Source of the DNA: an uncultured Acetatifactor sp.
GTDB lineage: Bacteria > Bacillota > Clostridia > Lachnospirales > Lachnospiraceae
Direction: 5' to 3'
Assembly: GCA_910584865.1 (NCBI GenBank)
Contig: CAJUCE010000005.1
Location: forward strand, 94,323 to 158,322
DNA: 64,000 nt
A program made the position numbers and the translations under genes. Positions 42,479 to 51,642 of the stretch are shown here, piece by piece. Within the stretch, counting starts at the first letter, position 1. Each line of letters begins with the position of its first letter. The notes under the pieces are model-generated. The model did not search any database. It had not been told where the DNA came from and worked only from the letters and a program-made list of their open reading frames with translations.

Positions 42479-43159
42479 TCACAGAAAATCCACCGACACC
42501 ACCTTGTCCAGTTTCACCAGGATATCATATATTTCTGTCCGTCTTACCGCTTTTTTCAGGTACAGCACCATATGCACCGAGATTCCCACTCCCTCGGATT
42601 TGGACTCGCTGGTATCCATGGAATCTATGGTTACTCCGGCTTCTTTTAATTTCTGGATGACCGTATGTAAATCCCGGCTCTCCTCCAGATCGATGAATAC
42701 ATTGCAAAAATGGGAATGCCTGGTGGCAAAACGCTCCACATAGGGAAGCACATGCAGCGAAACCAGCATCATGGCCGTAATCAGCACACCACCCTCCACA
42801 AATCCGATTCCCACCGCCAGCCCGATGCATGCGCTGGCCCAGAGTGTGGCCGCCGTAGTCAGTCCCCTCACCCGATGTCTGGATACAATGATCGTTCCCA
42901 CTCCGATAAAGCCCACTCCGCTGATAACCTGCGCTGCCATCCGGTTCATGTTAGCCAGCCCCGGGAAATAAATCTGTATATACTGTTCTGTCAGCATTAC
43001 CAGTGTGGCTCCCAGACAGACTACCGTGATCGTCTTCGTGCCCGCGCCGCGATGTTTCATCCCTCTGTCCAGGCCGATAGCCCCTCCCAGAGCCGTTGCA
43101 GCAATCACCCGGATCAATAGATTCTGTATATTCCACTCTCCGAAATTTCCGAATAACAT
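42479..43159 (-). CDS. MgtC/SapB family membrane protein
   Basis: A 226-residue protein with about five membrane helices in the first ~150 residues. The family core reads IRVIAATALGGAIGLDRG, GVGFIGVGTIIVSRHRVRGLTTAATLWASA, with a soluble ACT-like C-terminal domain (VIQKLKEAGVTIDSMD). MgtC-family proteins are linked to magnesium or membrane-potential homeostasis; the bacterial function in Clostridia is not defined. I start at ATG 43159 (GGGGG eight bases before); the frame opens further up. It follows the fucosidase by about 100 bases on the same strand. Confidence 0.88.
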   Translation of the reverse strand: MLFGNFGEWNIQNLLIRVIAATALGGAIGLDRGMKHRGAGTKTITVVCLGATLVMLTEQYIQIYFPGLANMNRMAAQVISGVGFIGVGTIIVSRHRVRGLTTAATLWASACIGLAVGIGFVEGGVLITAMMLVSLHVLPYVERFATRHSHFCNVFIDLEESRDLHTVIQKLKEAGVTIDSMDTSESKSEGVGISVHMVLYLKKAVRRTEIYDILVKLDKVVSVDFL

Positions 43160-43262
43160 AAAGTCTGCCCCCTTATCTCCTGAATCCGCTTTCATCAATC
43201 TCCGGGACAATATCTGTCAGGAACCGCCTCAAAGCCGGCTAAACTGCTTTTGTTGCATCCAA

Positions 43263-44282
43263 TCACAGTCCTTTGGCTACTTCCCGCAAAATCGCCTGGC
43301 TGGGTCCCGGAATTCTGCCCAAATGATCCGGCCCTACATTTAACAGATAATTGATACCCATTCCGTTCAATTTCCGCTTGATCTCCAGAACCTTCTCCGC
43401 CTCTTTCCAATTATGATCCCATGCGCAGTATCCCCAGCTGTTGTTCATGGTAGCGGCAGTCTCATACAGGCCATAGGGAGAGGGCTTGAATCCGTCGCAG
43501 TCATTGAGCTTTGCCGGATCAAAAGCTTCGTTTTCCGGCATGGAATCCGGAATTTCATTATCTCCCAGGGAAACATAGTCGTAAGCTCCGTTTCCAAGGC
43601 GGGAATTGATCAGACAGTCCGGCTGATATTTTTTGACCAGATCATACAGTTCACGGCTCTGCGCGTCCTTTATTGTCATGGGCACATCGAACCAGATCAG
43701 ACACAGATCGCCGTAACCGCGAAGGATCTCTTCCACCTGCGGTTTGATCTTATTCTCGAAACAGATGTCAAAATTCTTCCTGCCGTTATCCGGAAAATCC
43801 CAGTCATTGCACCAGGACTGTCCTGCACAGGGAATGTGGCCCGAAAGATATCCTCCGCCGTGTTCTTCATGCCAGTCCAGATCTTGAGAATAATAGAGGC
43901 CAAACTTTAACCCATGCTTATAACATGCCTCGGAAAGTTCGCCGATTACATCCCGGCCAAAGGGCGTCGCATCCACCACATTGAACTCGTCTACCTTAGA
44001 GCGGAATAATGCAAAGCCCTCATGGTGCTTACTCGTGATGACAAAATATTTCATTCCGCATTCTTTTGCAAATCGAATCCATTCTTCGGCATCGAAATAA
44101 ACCGGATTGAATGCTTTTGTAAGCTTGTCGTACTCCGCCCTGGGAATGCACTGGTTCGTCTGAATCCACTCCGCATAGTTGCTGCTCTTTTTTCCGTTCC
44201 ACTCGCCTCCCAGCAAGGAATAGAGCCCCCAGTGCACCATCATTCCGTACTGCGCTTCCTTGAACCATTTCCTCATATCCAT
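43263..44282 (-). CDS. GH29 alpha-L-fucosidase
   Basis: A 339-residue GH29 catalytic barrel. It shows the N-terminal WFKEAQYGMMVHWGLYS, the KHHEGFALF motif around residue 85, and the nucleophile Asp in LIWFDVPM (about D199). Length covers the barrel only; the C-terminal beta-sandwich of many GH29 enzymes is absent. There is no signal peptide, so it acts on imported fucosylated oligosaccharides, releasing L-fucose, for which FucU (34068) is a logical partner. The ATG at 44282 has GGAGGT seven bases before, better than the one at 44297. Confidence 0.9.
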   Translation of the reverse strand: MDMRKWFKEAQYGMMVHWGLYSLLGGEWNGKKSSNYAEWIQTNQCIPRAEYDKLTKAFNPVYFDAEEWIRFAKECGMKYFVITSKHHEGFALFRSKVDEFNVVDATPFGRDVIGELSEACYKHGLKFGLYYSQDLDWHEEHGGGYLSGHIPCAGQSWCNDWDFPDNGRKNFDICFENKIKPQVEEILRGYGDLCLIWFDVPMTIKDAQSRELYDLVKKYQPDCLINSRLGNGAYDYVSLGDNEIPDSMPENEAFDPAKLNDCDGFKPSPYGLYETAATMNNSWGYCAWDHNWKEAEKVLEIKRKLNGMGINYLLNVGPDHLGRIPGPSQAILREVAKGL

Positions 44283-44449
44283 ATCAGCTACCTCCAAATG
44301 AATTTTATTGTACTTCTACTATATCTTGGACAGGTGATATTTGCAATATATTTCAGCGGGAATTGCAAAAATGACAGAAGAATCCCTTTTCAAGGCTCTC
44401 CTGCCATCTAGAACAAACGAGGAATTATAGGCACAATAGTACATAAAAA

Positions 44450-44523
44450 CGTGCGTTAGAGGATTCGAACCCCCGACCTTTTGGTCCGTAGCCAAACGCT
44501 CTATCCAGCTGAGCTAAACGCAC
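44450..44523 (-). tRNA. tRNA-Arg (anticodon ACG)
   Basis: Full cloverleaf on the minus strand: acceptor GTGCGTT/AACGCAC, D arm GCTC..GAGC, anticodon stem TTTGG/CCAAA with loop CTACGGA, T arm GGGGGTTCGAATCC. CCA is not encoded; a T-run follows the discriminator G. Confidence 0.97.
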
Positions 44524-44566
44524 AAATCAATCCCATTGCATATCATCGTTCCCTGCAACATAAGTT

Positions 44567-44595
44567 ATCATACCGCTTTTTCCAAAAAAAGTCAA
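44567..44595 (-). promoter_or_regulatory. Promoter of tRNA-Arg(ACG)
   Basis: Minus strand TTGACT, 17-base spacer, TATGAT, about 44 bases before the tRNA. Confidence 0.7.
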
Positions 44596-44603
44596 GCAGT
44601 ATT

Positions 44604-45014
44604 TTAAAGTTTTTCGTTTTTTTCGTTTCTGAGTTTCTGAGTAAAGTTTCTGCTTTTTGTTTCCTTCGGCGATAAATTTTGCGGCTTCTTCTCATACTTT
44701 TCCTGAATAACCAGAATATACACCGCCATGGCTGCTATCGACTCCCCCACGACTCCCAAAATGGAAATGATAATGGCCAGGGAACCCTGTCCTGCTAAAA
44801 GCGGCAGCCCCAACAATGCAAAAACCACGCCGAACACTATCAGCAGCTTCCCTACTGCCCTGTTATACCTTTTTACATCTTTCATGGGAAGCGCTTCCAC
44901 ATTGCAGAAAAATCCGACTTCCTTCCTGGCAAAAAAGGCTGACACACCAAGCCCCGCCAACAGCACGCCTACTGCCATCCATATTGCAAATCCTATTATT
45001 GCGCCTTCTTTCAT
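44604..45014 (-). CDS. DUF3784-type small membrane protein
   Basis: A 136-residue protein with three hydrophobic helices (about 7-28, 57-78, 81-104) and a charged C-terminal tail rich in Lys, Glu and Asn. The first loop, containing KRYNRAVGKLL, is typical of DUF3784 proteins, whose function is unknown. It lies upstream of the tRNA-Arg promoter on the same strand and divergent from the queuosine-salvage pair. Confidence 0.7.
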   Translation of the reverse strand: MKEGAIIGFAIWMAVGVLLAGLGVSAFFARKEVGFFCNVEALPMKDVKRYNRAVGKLLIVFGVVFALLGLPLLAGQGSLAIIISILGVVGESIAAMAVYILVIQEKYEKKPQNLSPKETKSRNFTQKLRNEKNEKL

Positions 45015-45105
45015 AACCGATTCCTCCTCTGTATCCTCAGTTTAGCACATTCTGTTCCTGACAGCAACCCAAATCCAAACTCGCCTGGAGCCTGCGAAAC
45101 GGGGC

Positions 45106-45133
45106 TTGACAAATATGTCCAAGATGCTATAAT
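45106..45133 (+). promoter_or_regulatory. Promoter of the queuosine-salvage pair
   Basis: TTGACA (45106-45111), 16-base spacer ending TGC, TATAAT (45128-45133). Confidence 0.75.
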
Positions 45134-45141
45134 GTTATTTA

Positions 45142-45203
45142 GGCAGTTCGTAACCATCCTGCCCTGGAAGAACCGTCAGGCACTTCCAAAATCAAAACTA
45201 AGG
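45142..45203 (+). promoter_or_regulatory. Structured leader, candidate preQ1-type riboswitch
   Basis: Hairpin GGCAG (45142-45146), 12-nt loop TTCGTAACCATC, CTGCC (45159-45163); then TGGAAG (45165-45170) with CTTCCA (45183-45188); then an A-rich tail AAAATCAAAACTAAGG that overlaps the ribosome-site region. A small stem with GTAACC in its loop and an A-rich AACTAAGG tail resembles preQ1-I riboswitches, but the extra hairpin does not fit the textbook shape. Assigned mainly because the genes downstream handle queuosine precursors. Confidence 0.35.
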
Positions 45204-45214
45204 GAATACATATT

Positions 45215-45910
45215 ATGGAAAGATATAGTAAAATTCTATCAAAAAGAAAACGAGAAATTCTTCTTCTTCGTGGAAAAGGCTGTGTATACAAAAAATGCCC
45301 TTTCTGCGACTACCACTTGGACAGCTGTCCCGATGAAAACGCCAATTATACTCTAAATCAAGAGGTCCTCCGACAGGTGACCGGCGAATTCGGGGATCTG
45401 GAAGTGATCAACAGCGGCTCTGTTTTTGAACTGGACAGCCTGACTCTTGATCTGATCAGAACAGTATGTCGGGAGAAGCAAATTTCCACCATCCACTTTG
45501 AATCCCACTACTTATACAGAGCGCAAATCCCTGCCCTCAGACAATATTTTCAAGAATTCGACCTGAAAATGAAGCTTGGCCTGGAAACCTTCGACGGGGA
45601 CTTTCGGGAACATATTCTGCGAAAAGGCATCCCTGACCGGGAGCCGGAGGTTATCAGCAGAGAGTTTGACGAAGCAAATTTTCTGTTCGGTCTCCGGGGA
45701 CAGACTGTCCTTACCATGGAGCGCGACATCACATTGGGATTGACTTATTTTGAGCGGATCTGTATTAATCTCATGTGTGAAAACACCTCGGCCATGCAGC
45801 CTGACCAGACGGTAATCTCCGATTTTCTGGAAAAACTGTATCCGAAATATTACGAGGATGGGCGCATTGATATTTTAATCAAAAATACGGATTTTGGAGT
45901 GGGTGACTGA
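45215..45910 (+). CDS. Radical-SAM-type protein, probable queuine lyase (QueL-like)
   Basis: A 231-residue protein. A Cys cluster CVYKKCPFCDYH at about residues 24-35 (CX4CX2C spacing) looks like a radical SAM iron-sulfur site; EVINSGSVFEL follows at about 62. It is short for the superfamily. Two bases after its stop begins a YhhQ-type queuosine-precursor transporter. In Clostridioides difficile, YhhQ is accompanied by the radical SAM lyase QueL, which recovers preQ1 from queuine; this pair fits that pathway. No QueK-like nucleoside hydrolase is nearby. The family call rests on the Cys motif plus context. Confidence 0.6.
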   Translation: MERYSKILSKRKREILLLRGKGCVYKKCPFCDYHLDSCPDENANYTLNQEVLRQVTGEFGDLEVINSGSVFELDSLTLDLIRTVCREKQISTIHFESHYLYRAQIPALRQYFQEFDLKMKLGLETFDGDFREHILRKGIPDREPEVISREFDEANFLFGLRGQTVLTMERDITLGLTYFERICINLMCENTSAMQPDQTVISDFLEKLYPKYYEDGRIDILIKNTDFGVGD

Positions 45911-45911
45911 T

Positions 45912-46607
45912 ATGACAAACGAATTATTATTGGTAGGTTCTGTAATCTTTATCTTTTTCATGGCTTTGGCGGCTTATAAGTTTTTCGGAAAATCCGGACT
46001 CTACTGCCTGTCCGCCGTGGCCACAATCCTGGCTAATATTGAGGTGCTGCTGCTGATCGATGCCTTCGGTATGGAACAGACGCTGGGCAATGTGCTCTTC
46101 GCCGTAACCTTTCTGATCACAGATATTCTATCCGAATGCGAAGGGAAAAAAGCCGCCAACCGGGCCGTATGGATCGGCATTTTCACTTCTCTTTTCTTCC
46201 TGCTGCTGAGTCAGAGCTGGCTTCTGTACATACCGGGAGAAGGCGACTGGGCCATGCCGTCCATCAAAGCCATCTTCTCCAGCACCCCCAGAATGCTGCT
46301 TTCCTCTTTGACGGTCTATGCCGTCAGCCAGCTCTTCGACGTATGGCTCTACCACAAATGGTGGGCCTTCACGGAGAAAAAATTCGGAGATAAGCGCAGA
46401 TTCCTCTGGCTGCGCAACAACGGCTCCACTTTAATCAGCCAGATTCTGAATACCTTTTTATTCACCCTGTTTGCCTTTTACGGCGCCTATGACACCAAGA
46501 CGCTGCTGTCCATCTTTGCCTCCAGCTATGTGATCTATATCTTTACCTCACTGTTGGACACACCGGTGCTGTATCTGGCACGGAAAATTCACCCCAGAGG
46601 AGAATGA
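45912..46607 (+). CDS. yhhQ: Queuosine precursor transporter (YhhQ / VUT family)
   Basis: A 231-residue membrane protein with about six helices. Family signatures are visible: TFLITDILSECEGKKAANRAVWIG at about residues 60-85 and the QLFDVWLYHKWW, FLWLRNNGSTLISQILNTFLF segments near 140-185. YhhQ proteins import queuine or preQ bases across the cytoplasmic membrane. The ATG at 45912 lies two bases after the upstream stop, so the two genes are co-transcribed. A GC-rich hairpin (GCGGCG/CGCCGC, about 46614-46636) follows but without a T-run. Confidence 0.85.
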   Translation: MTNELLLVGSVIFIFFMALAAYKFFGKSGLYCLSAVATILANIEVLLLIDAFGMEQTLGNVLFAVTFLITDILSECEGKKAANRAVWIGIFTSLFFLLLSQSWLLYIPGEGDWAMPSIKAIFSSTPRMLLSSLTVYAVSQLFDVWLYHKWWAFTEKKFGDKRRFLWLRNNGSTLISQILNTFLFTLFAFYGAYDTKTLLSIFASSYVIYIFTSLLDTPVLYLARKIHPRGE

Positions 46608-46751
46608 CAGGTGCGGCGGTCTGCTTTGATCGCCGCCGGAAATATTCGTTAGGAATAGTACAAAAATAACTTGTGATTTGCATTTGCCAAAACCAGGAAT
46701 CTGTACAATGCGCCCTGCAGCCCCTCACAAATCATTTCGAAGGGGAACAAA

Positions 46752-48608
46752 TCAGGATACCGCAGAAGAATCCTCCCGCCCTGCAAAAAGCAGGCTTATC
46801 AGGATCGGCAATGTCACCATCACAGGGAAAATGTAACGCATCTGCACCACAGGGCCCAACAGCATAGTCGCCATATACAAAACAGGGAACATGGTAAAAA
46901 GGGCCTGTCTTCGTTTCTTCAGGTAAAAAAATGCGGTCAGCGTCAGGAACAATCCCCAGAAGTAAAAAGCACATTTAAACACAACGCCGATCACCGGCCA
47001 GTTATAATAGACATTTGCGCTGACAATCTTTTCCAGCTGTTCTTCCAGCCACGGAAACTTTGACTCATGGGCAATCTCCGGTCCGTCCACTATGGCAGAT
47101 GAATTATAGGTATAGATCGTCCCCATCCGCCCCTCCATACCATATCCCAGACATTCCGCATAGGATCTGTCGTCCAGGAACCAATACCCCCGGGTCAGTT
47201 CCAGAAAAGCATCTATATATTCATTCGGATAACGCATCCCGATCTTCAGCCAGTCCTGAAACAGCTGCGCATAATGCCCGTCCCAGGCTTCGGCAAATGT
47301 AGTCACTCCAACCGATGTCTTCGTACTGTCCGCAATGGGAGGATTGTAATCCTTCCAGTCTTCTTCCGGGACATAGGAATTCAGCAGCGCCCTGGTTTCC
47401 GGATCCATCTCTTCTCCATGGTAATATCCCACCCTGGCAAACTGCTGAATAGGCACGCTGAACATCTCCACCTTCGCTGTCCCAAGCGTTGTTCCCAGGG
47501 CGGCCCTGATTCCTGCTTCCATTGCCTTTCCTCCGGCCAGCAGGAGTACACACAGCAGCAATACACGCAATTTCTCTTTTCTGGCAGCAAATAGAAACCA
47601 GACGATTCCAAACACTGCTACCGCATAGAAACAGTTGTTGCGGAACTGCATCATCAGACTTCCTTCTACGATAAGAAGCAAATCCAGCCAGAGAAGCTTT
47701 CTCCCTGCGGCGAAAAAGAAACGCTCCGCCAACAACAGCACAAACAACAAAAACAGTACGCTGAACAAAACATCCTTGGTCGTACACACAGCCATCACGG
47801 AATTCAGCGGGAATACTCCGAAATACAGAATTCCTGCCGCCACAGTCCATTTTTTCCCTATTATCCGATACAGAAACACCACCGCATAGGACATTGCCAG
47901 AGAATATACCAGCATTTGAAACAGAGCCATACACGCCATCCCTGTCTGAATATCTCCCACCAGATATCCCAGCTGGAGAAACAGCCAGATCACCCAGGTA
48001 TGCGCCAGCGGCTGATAGGGCCAGAACCATGCAAAGCCTTTCACCGCCTCATTGATCTGCCTGTGAAAATCATAAGACATAATGATGGGATAATAGGCCA
48101 GCCATACCGGAACCAGACACACAAAAATCAGAAGCGCACTGATGCCGAACACCTTTCCGTACTTCCATCGCGTCCCTTCCGCCCGCGGCTTCCACTCACC
48201 CGCCTTTTCAAATCCCTCAAACAGCAGATTTGCAAAAGGAAACACCGCAACAGACAGACATACCGCTCTCAGCAACAGCAGGCCCTTCCCCAAAAAACCG
48301 CTCTCTGTCATTTTATTCACCTGAAGCTGATATCCCGCCAGCATCGTGACCGAAAACAGAAAGCTGGCCGCCGCCGCAAAGATTATTCTGCGTCTGCGCC
48401 CTCTCCCTTCCGGCACGGCCTCCAGATTTTTCCCGGTTCGGGAGAGCAGCCAGAATACCGTCGCCGCCAGCGGAATACTCACAACGGAAAAGGAAGCTGC
48501 CGTAAGCCCTGCATGATTTCCCAGACAGCAGACTCCATACGTCCCCAGCAGAGTCAGCAAGCCCTGCACTATTTTCTCTTTGTTCTTTCCTGCTTTTATT
48601 CGTATCAT
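46752..48608 (-). CDS. DUF6020-type polytopic membrane protein, paralogue 1
   Basis: A 618-residue protein with about 12-14 membrane helices and one large extracytoplasmic segment (about residues 380-510). Key stretches shared with the gene at 57284 are YDFHRQ..., CTTKDVLFSVLFLLF, MQFRNNCFY and MFSVPIQQFARVGYY. The layout (short acidic loop YPIIMSYD early, then many helices) recalls GT-C glycosyltransferases that use lipid-linked sugars; this is inference, the family has no proven activity. It starts 13 bases after the hybrid kinase stop and is probably in the same operon. Confidence 0.75.
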   Translation of the reverse strand: MIRIKAGKNKEKIVQGLLTLLGTYGVCCLGNHAGLTAASFSVVSIPLAATVFWLLSRTGKNLEAVPEGRGRRRRIIFAAAASFLFSVTMLAGYQLQVNKMTESGFLGKGLLLLRAVCLSVAVFPFANLLFEGFEKAGEWKPRAEGTRWKYGKVFGISALLIFVCLVPVWLAYYPIIMSYDFHRQINEAVKGFAWFWPYQPLAHTWVIWLFLQLGYLVGDIQTGMACMALFQMLVYSLAMSYAVVFLYRIIGKKWTVAAGILYFGVFPLNSVMAVCTTKDVLFSVLFLLFVLLLAERFFFAAGRKLLWLDLLLIVEGSLMMQFRNNCFYAVAVFGIVWFLFAARKEKLRVLLLCVLLLAGGKAMEAGIRAALGTTLGTAKVEMFSVPIQQFARVGYYHGEEMDPETRALLNSYVPEEDWKDYNPPIADSTKTSVGVTTFAEAWDGHYAQLFQDWLKIGMRYPNEYIDAFLELTRGYWFLDDRSYAECLGYGMEGRMGTIYTYNSSAIVDGPEIAHESKFPWLEEQLEKIVSANVYYNWPVIGVVFKCAFYFWGLFLTLTAFFYLKKRRQALFTMFPVLYMATMLLGPVVQMRYIFPVMVTLPILISLLFAGREDSSAVS

Positions 48609-48621
48609 CTTCTCTGTCCAA

Positions 48622-51225
48622 TCAATGCATATATTTTTCCAGCTGCCGGCATACTTCTTTCACGTCGATGGGTTTCGCCACATGGGCGTTCATCCCGGCA
48701 TCCAAGCACTTCTTTACATCTTCTGAAAATGCATCCGCCGTCATGGCAATGATGGGAATATCCGCATCCTCTCTGCCGGAAGCACGTATGGCCCTGGTTG
48801 CCTCGTACCCGTTCATAACTGGCATCCTCACATCCATCAAGACCGCATCGTAATGACGAATATCCGACTGCCGGAATTTCTCCAGACAAATCTGTCCGTT
48901 TTCCGCCCAATCCAGCTCCAGCCCCATAGCAGTCAGCAGTTCATTGGCAATCTCCCAATTGATCTCGTTATCCTCCGCCAGCAGGATCTTCTTTCCTTCC
49001 AGCACGATATCTCTGCTTTCTGCCTTGAGCGGACTATAAACAGTCTCTCCCGAATTTTCGTCTACATACGGCTTCAGCCCGTAAAACAGCGTGGATTTAA
49101 AGAGAGGCTTGCTGATAAATCCCGTGATCCCCGCCGCCTTGGCCTCATCCTCTATCTCGCTCCAGTCATATGCCGATATCAGCAGAATCGGGACGTCCTC
49201 CCCGTAGATCCTTCGAATCTCCCGGGCTGCCGTGATTCCGTCCATGCCGGGCAGTTTCCAGTCAAGCATAATTACATGGTAGTCATCATGCCTGTTATGC
49301 CGCTCACCCACTTTCTCCAGGGCCTCCTCCGCATTCAGGCAGCAATCCGGCACTACGCCGATGGATTTCAAGGACGACACCGCGCTCTGACACAATTGTT
49401 CATCGTCATCCACAACCAGCATGTTCAAGGGCGGAAGCACCATATCCGCCTCTATCACCTGCGCCTTCATCAAGTCCAGCCTAACATGGAACACACTGCC
49501 TATCCCCACTTCAGAGTCCACTTCGATGGTTCCGCCCATGGCATCCACAATATATTTCGTGATCGTCATTCCCAGGCCCGTGCCTTCGGTCTTCTGTACC
49601 CTGGCCGTATCCTCTCTGCTGAAGGAATCAAATATTTTCCTCTGATACTCCTTTGACATACCGATGCCGGTGTCCTTGACATACAGATGAATCCGTATAT
49701 ATTCCTCTCCTTTCGGAGAATCCTCCTCAAACATAGAGACATTGATGGAGCCCTCTTCCGGGGTAAATTTCACCGCATTTCCCAACAAATTGATCAGCAC
49801 CTGGTTCAGCCTGACGCTGTCGCAGCACACATTCTCCACTGAAATATCATGAATAAAGATATTGAACTGCTGATGCTTTGCCTTCACCTGGGGCTGTACA
49901 ATACTTACAATGCTGTCCATCACTTCTCGAAGCGATACCTGATCTACGTTCAGCGTCATCTTGCCGCTCTCAATCTTGGACATATCCAGTACATCATTGA
50001 TCAGGCCCAGCAGATGCTTGCTGGACAGGGCAATCTTCCTCAGACACCCCTGTACCTGCTCCATATTATTCATATTGGCAATGGCAATGGTCGTCATGCC
50101 CACGATGGCATTCATGGGCGTCCTGATATCATGGCTCATATTGGAAAGGAATTCGCTCTTGGCCCGGTTGGCATGTTCCGCCTCCCTGCGGGCCGCCTCC
50201 GCTGCTCCCCGCTCCCGGTTCGCCTCCTCATTTGCCGCCTTCAGGGCAGCCACCTGCGCTATGGTGATCTTGAGACTTTGCCCAAATACTAAAACCAACG
50301 TCACCAGGATGATGCCACACACGCAATAAACCATAACGGTCCAGTCATGTCCCATTTTCGTAATCAGCAAATCCAGAGATTCAAAGGGCAGAACCGTCAC
50401 CAGATACCATTCGCTGTAGGGAAGCCTGATACAATAGAGATGATACCTGGAGCCTTCTCCCTGCAAAATCGCGGAAAAATTCTCTCCCCGCTCCATGGCC
50501 GCTTTCAGCTCCTGCACATATTGCTCCGCCCCGTTCTCCTCCCCGAAAACCAGGGCCACATTCGCAAAGTAATTTCCGTTTAGTCTCTTGCTGTTGCGCA
50601 GAACATAGCTGCCGTCCTTCCGGATAATGTAGGAATCCACCAGCGCCTCATCTTCATCCAAAAAAAGAATGCTGCTGATGTATTCCGTATAAAATCCTCC
50701 TACTAGGGAAATGCTCTCTCTTCCGTCTTCCATCTCACAGACATAGGGCACCCCCATCAGCACCACGCCCTGTCCTTCCGAGTCCACAGCAGCCGCTATC
50801 TTCTGTTCCCCACTGCCAACGCTTTTCACAAACGGCTCCGGATCAACCGGCCGTACCTCATTGCCATAGAGCATTTCAAACTCGCCGTCCGCGGAACACA
50901 GCGCCAGGTAGTTGAATCCCCTGACTTCCGCACTGTATTTCAGCTCCTCCAGGAGAGTGTCGCGATCGCCGGGCTCCTCATAAACCGTATCAATTATCGC
51001 CTGCACCTGAGAAAGCCGCAACTCTATTACAGTCTCGTAGTGCATTACGATTTGCTCGTTCATTCCGGTCATATACAGCTTGCCCACTTCCTCTATGGTT
51101 TCCGTACTCTTTTTATTCATATAGCCCGACAACAGAGCAAATAATCCTATAACAAGAACGGTAATGCCGACAAGGCTGATCATCAGAAACCGGATTGCTT
51201 TATCGTTCTTTGGACCCTTCTTCAT
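48622..51225 (-). CDS. Hybrid sensor histidine kinase with two receiver domains
   Basis: An 867-residue protein. Membrane helices at about 11-33 and 288-310 flank a Cache-like extracellular sensor. HisKA has FLSNMSHDIRTPMNAIVGM (about residues 364-382), and HATPase has LLGNAVKFTPEEGSI, DTGIGMS and GTGLGMTITK. Two receivers follow: the first with VDDDE and MLDWKLPGMDG (about 610-665), the second with AEDNEINWEIANELL and LMDVRMPVMNGYEA (about 750-805). No output DNA-binding domain; phosphate probably passes to another protein. Promoter at 51275-51303. The DUF6020 gene follows directly. Confidence 0.94.
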   Translation of the reverse strand: MKKGPKNDKAIRFLMISLVGITVLVIGLFALLSGYMNKKSTETIEEVGKLYMTGMNEQIVMHYETVIELRLSQVQAIIDTVYEEPGDRDTLLEELKYSAEVRGFNYLALCSADGEFEMLYGNEVRPVDPEPFVKSVGSGEQKIAAAVDSEGQGVVLMGVPYVCEMEDGRESISLVGGFYTEYISSILFLDEDEALVDSYIIRKDGSYVLRNSKRLNGNYFANVALVFGEENGAEQYVQELKAAMERGENFSAILQGEGSRYHLYCIRLPYSEWYLVTVLPFESLDLLITKMGHDWTVMVYCVCGIILVTLVLVFGQSLKITIAQVAALKAANEEANRERGAAEAARREAEHANRAKSEFLSNMSHDIRTPMNAIVGMTTIAIANMNNMEQVQGCLRKIALSSKHLLGLINDVLDMSKIESGKMTLNVDQVSLREVMDSIVSIVQPQVKAKHQQFNIFIHDISVENVCCDSVRLNQVLINLLGNAVKFTPEEGSINVSMFEEDSPKGEEYIRIHLYVKDTGIGMSKEYQRKIFDSFSREDTARVQKTEGTGLGMTITKYIVDAMGGTIEVDSEVGIGSVFHVRLDLMKAQVIEADMVLPPLNMLVVDDDEQLCQSAVSSLKSIGVVPDCCLNAEEALEKVGERHNRHDDYHVIMLDWKLPGMDGITAAREIRRIYGEDVPILLISAYDWSEIEDEAKAAGITGFISKPLFKSTLFYGLKPYVDENSGETVYSPLKAESRDIVLEGKKILLAEDNEINWEIANELLTAMGLELDWAENGQICLEKFRQSDIRHYDAVLMDVRMPVMNGYEATRAIRASGREDADIPIIAMTADAFSEDVKKCLDAGMNAHVAKPIDVKEVCRQLEKYMH

Positions 51226-51274
51226 CGCTTTTCCTCCTGCACACAGATAACAGTCTCCATCAAAAACTGATTCT

Positions 51275-51303
51275 ATTATAACAGCCTTTTACAGAAACAG
51301 CAA
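51275..51303 (-). promoter_or_regulatory. Promoter of the hybrid kinase
   Basis: Minus strand TTGCTG, 17-base spacer, TATAAT (51280-51275), 50 bases before the start codon. Confidence 0.5.
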
Positions 51304-51370
51304 GGAAGAAATGCCTGTCTCTTTGCTGATTCAATTTCAATTCAATTTGACTTTCTGTATTCATACACAA

Positions 51371-51414
51371 AACGACGCGAAACCTGAACCGCTATGGTTC
51401 GGTTTCGCGTCGTT
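51371..51414 (-). terminator. Terminator of tRNA-Leu(AAG)
   Basis: A 19-bp stem with one bulge: AACGACGCGAAACC..., loop ATAGC, ...GGTTTCGCGTCGTT, followed by TTG on the minus strand. Its core GCGAAACC(T)GAA is shared with the terminator of the second tRNA-Leu (60806) and a third hairpin (60756). Confidence 0.85.
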
Positions 51415-51417
51415 GAC

Positions 51418-51501
51418 TGCGGAAGATGGGACTTGAACCCACACGGCATTGCTGCCACAAGATCCTTAGTCTTGCTCGTCTGCCAGTTCCGACACTTCCG
51501 C
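51418..51501 (-). tRNA. tRNA-Leu (anticodon AAG)
   Basis: Minus strand, long variable arm as in class II tRNAs. Acceptor GCGGAAG/CTTCCGC, anticodon stem CAAGA/TCTTG with loop CTAAGGA, T arm GGGTTCAAGTCCC. CCA not encoded. Confidence 0.97.
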
Positions 51502-51520
51502 TTTTTCCTGCACAACTGTT

Positions 51521-51549
51521 ATAATAGCATTGTCGGCTTGAAAAGTCAA
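51521..51549 (-). promoter_or_regulatory. Promoter of tRNA-Leu(AAG)
   Basis: Minus strand TTGACT, 17-base spacer, TATTAT. Confidence 0.7.
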
Positions 51550-51642
51550 TTCTTTTTTCGCAATTTATAAAATTTTTCGGCAAAAGTTTTTTCGGCAGCC
51601 CGGCCGGATTTTCTCACCTGCCGGACCGCCGGACTTGATTCG

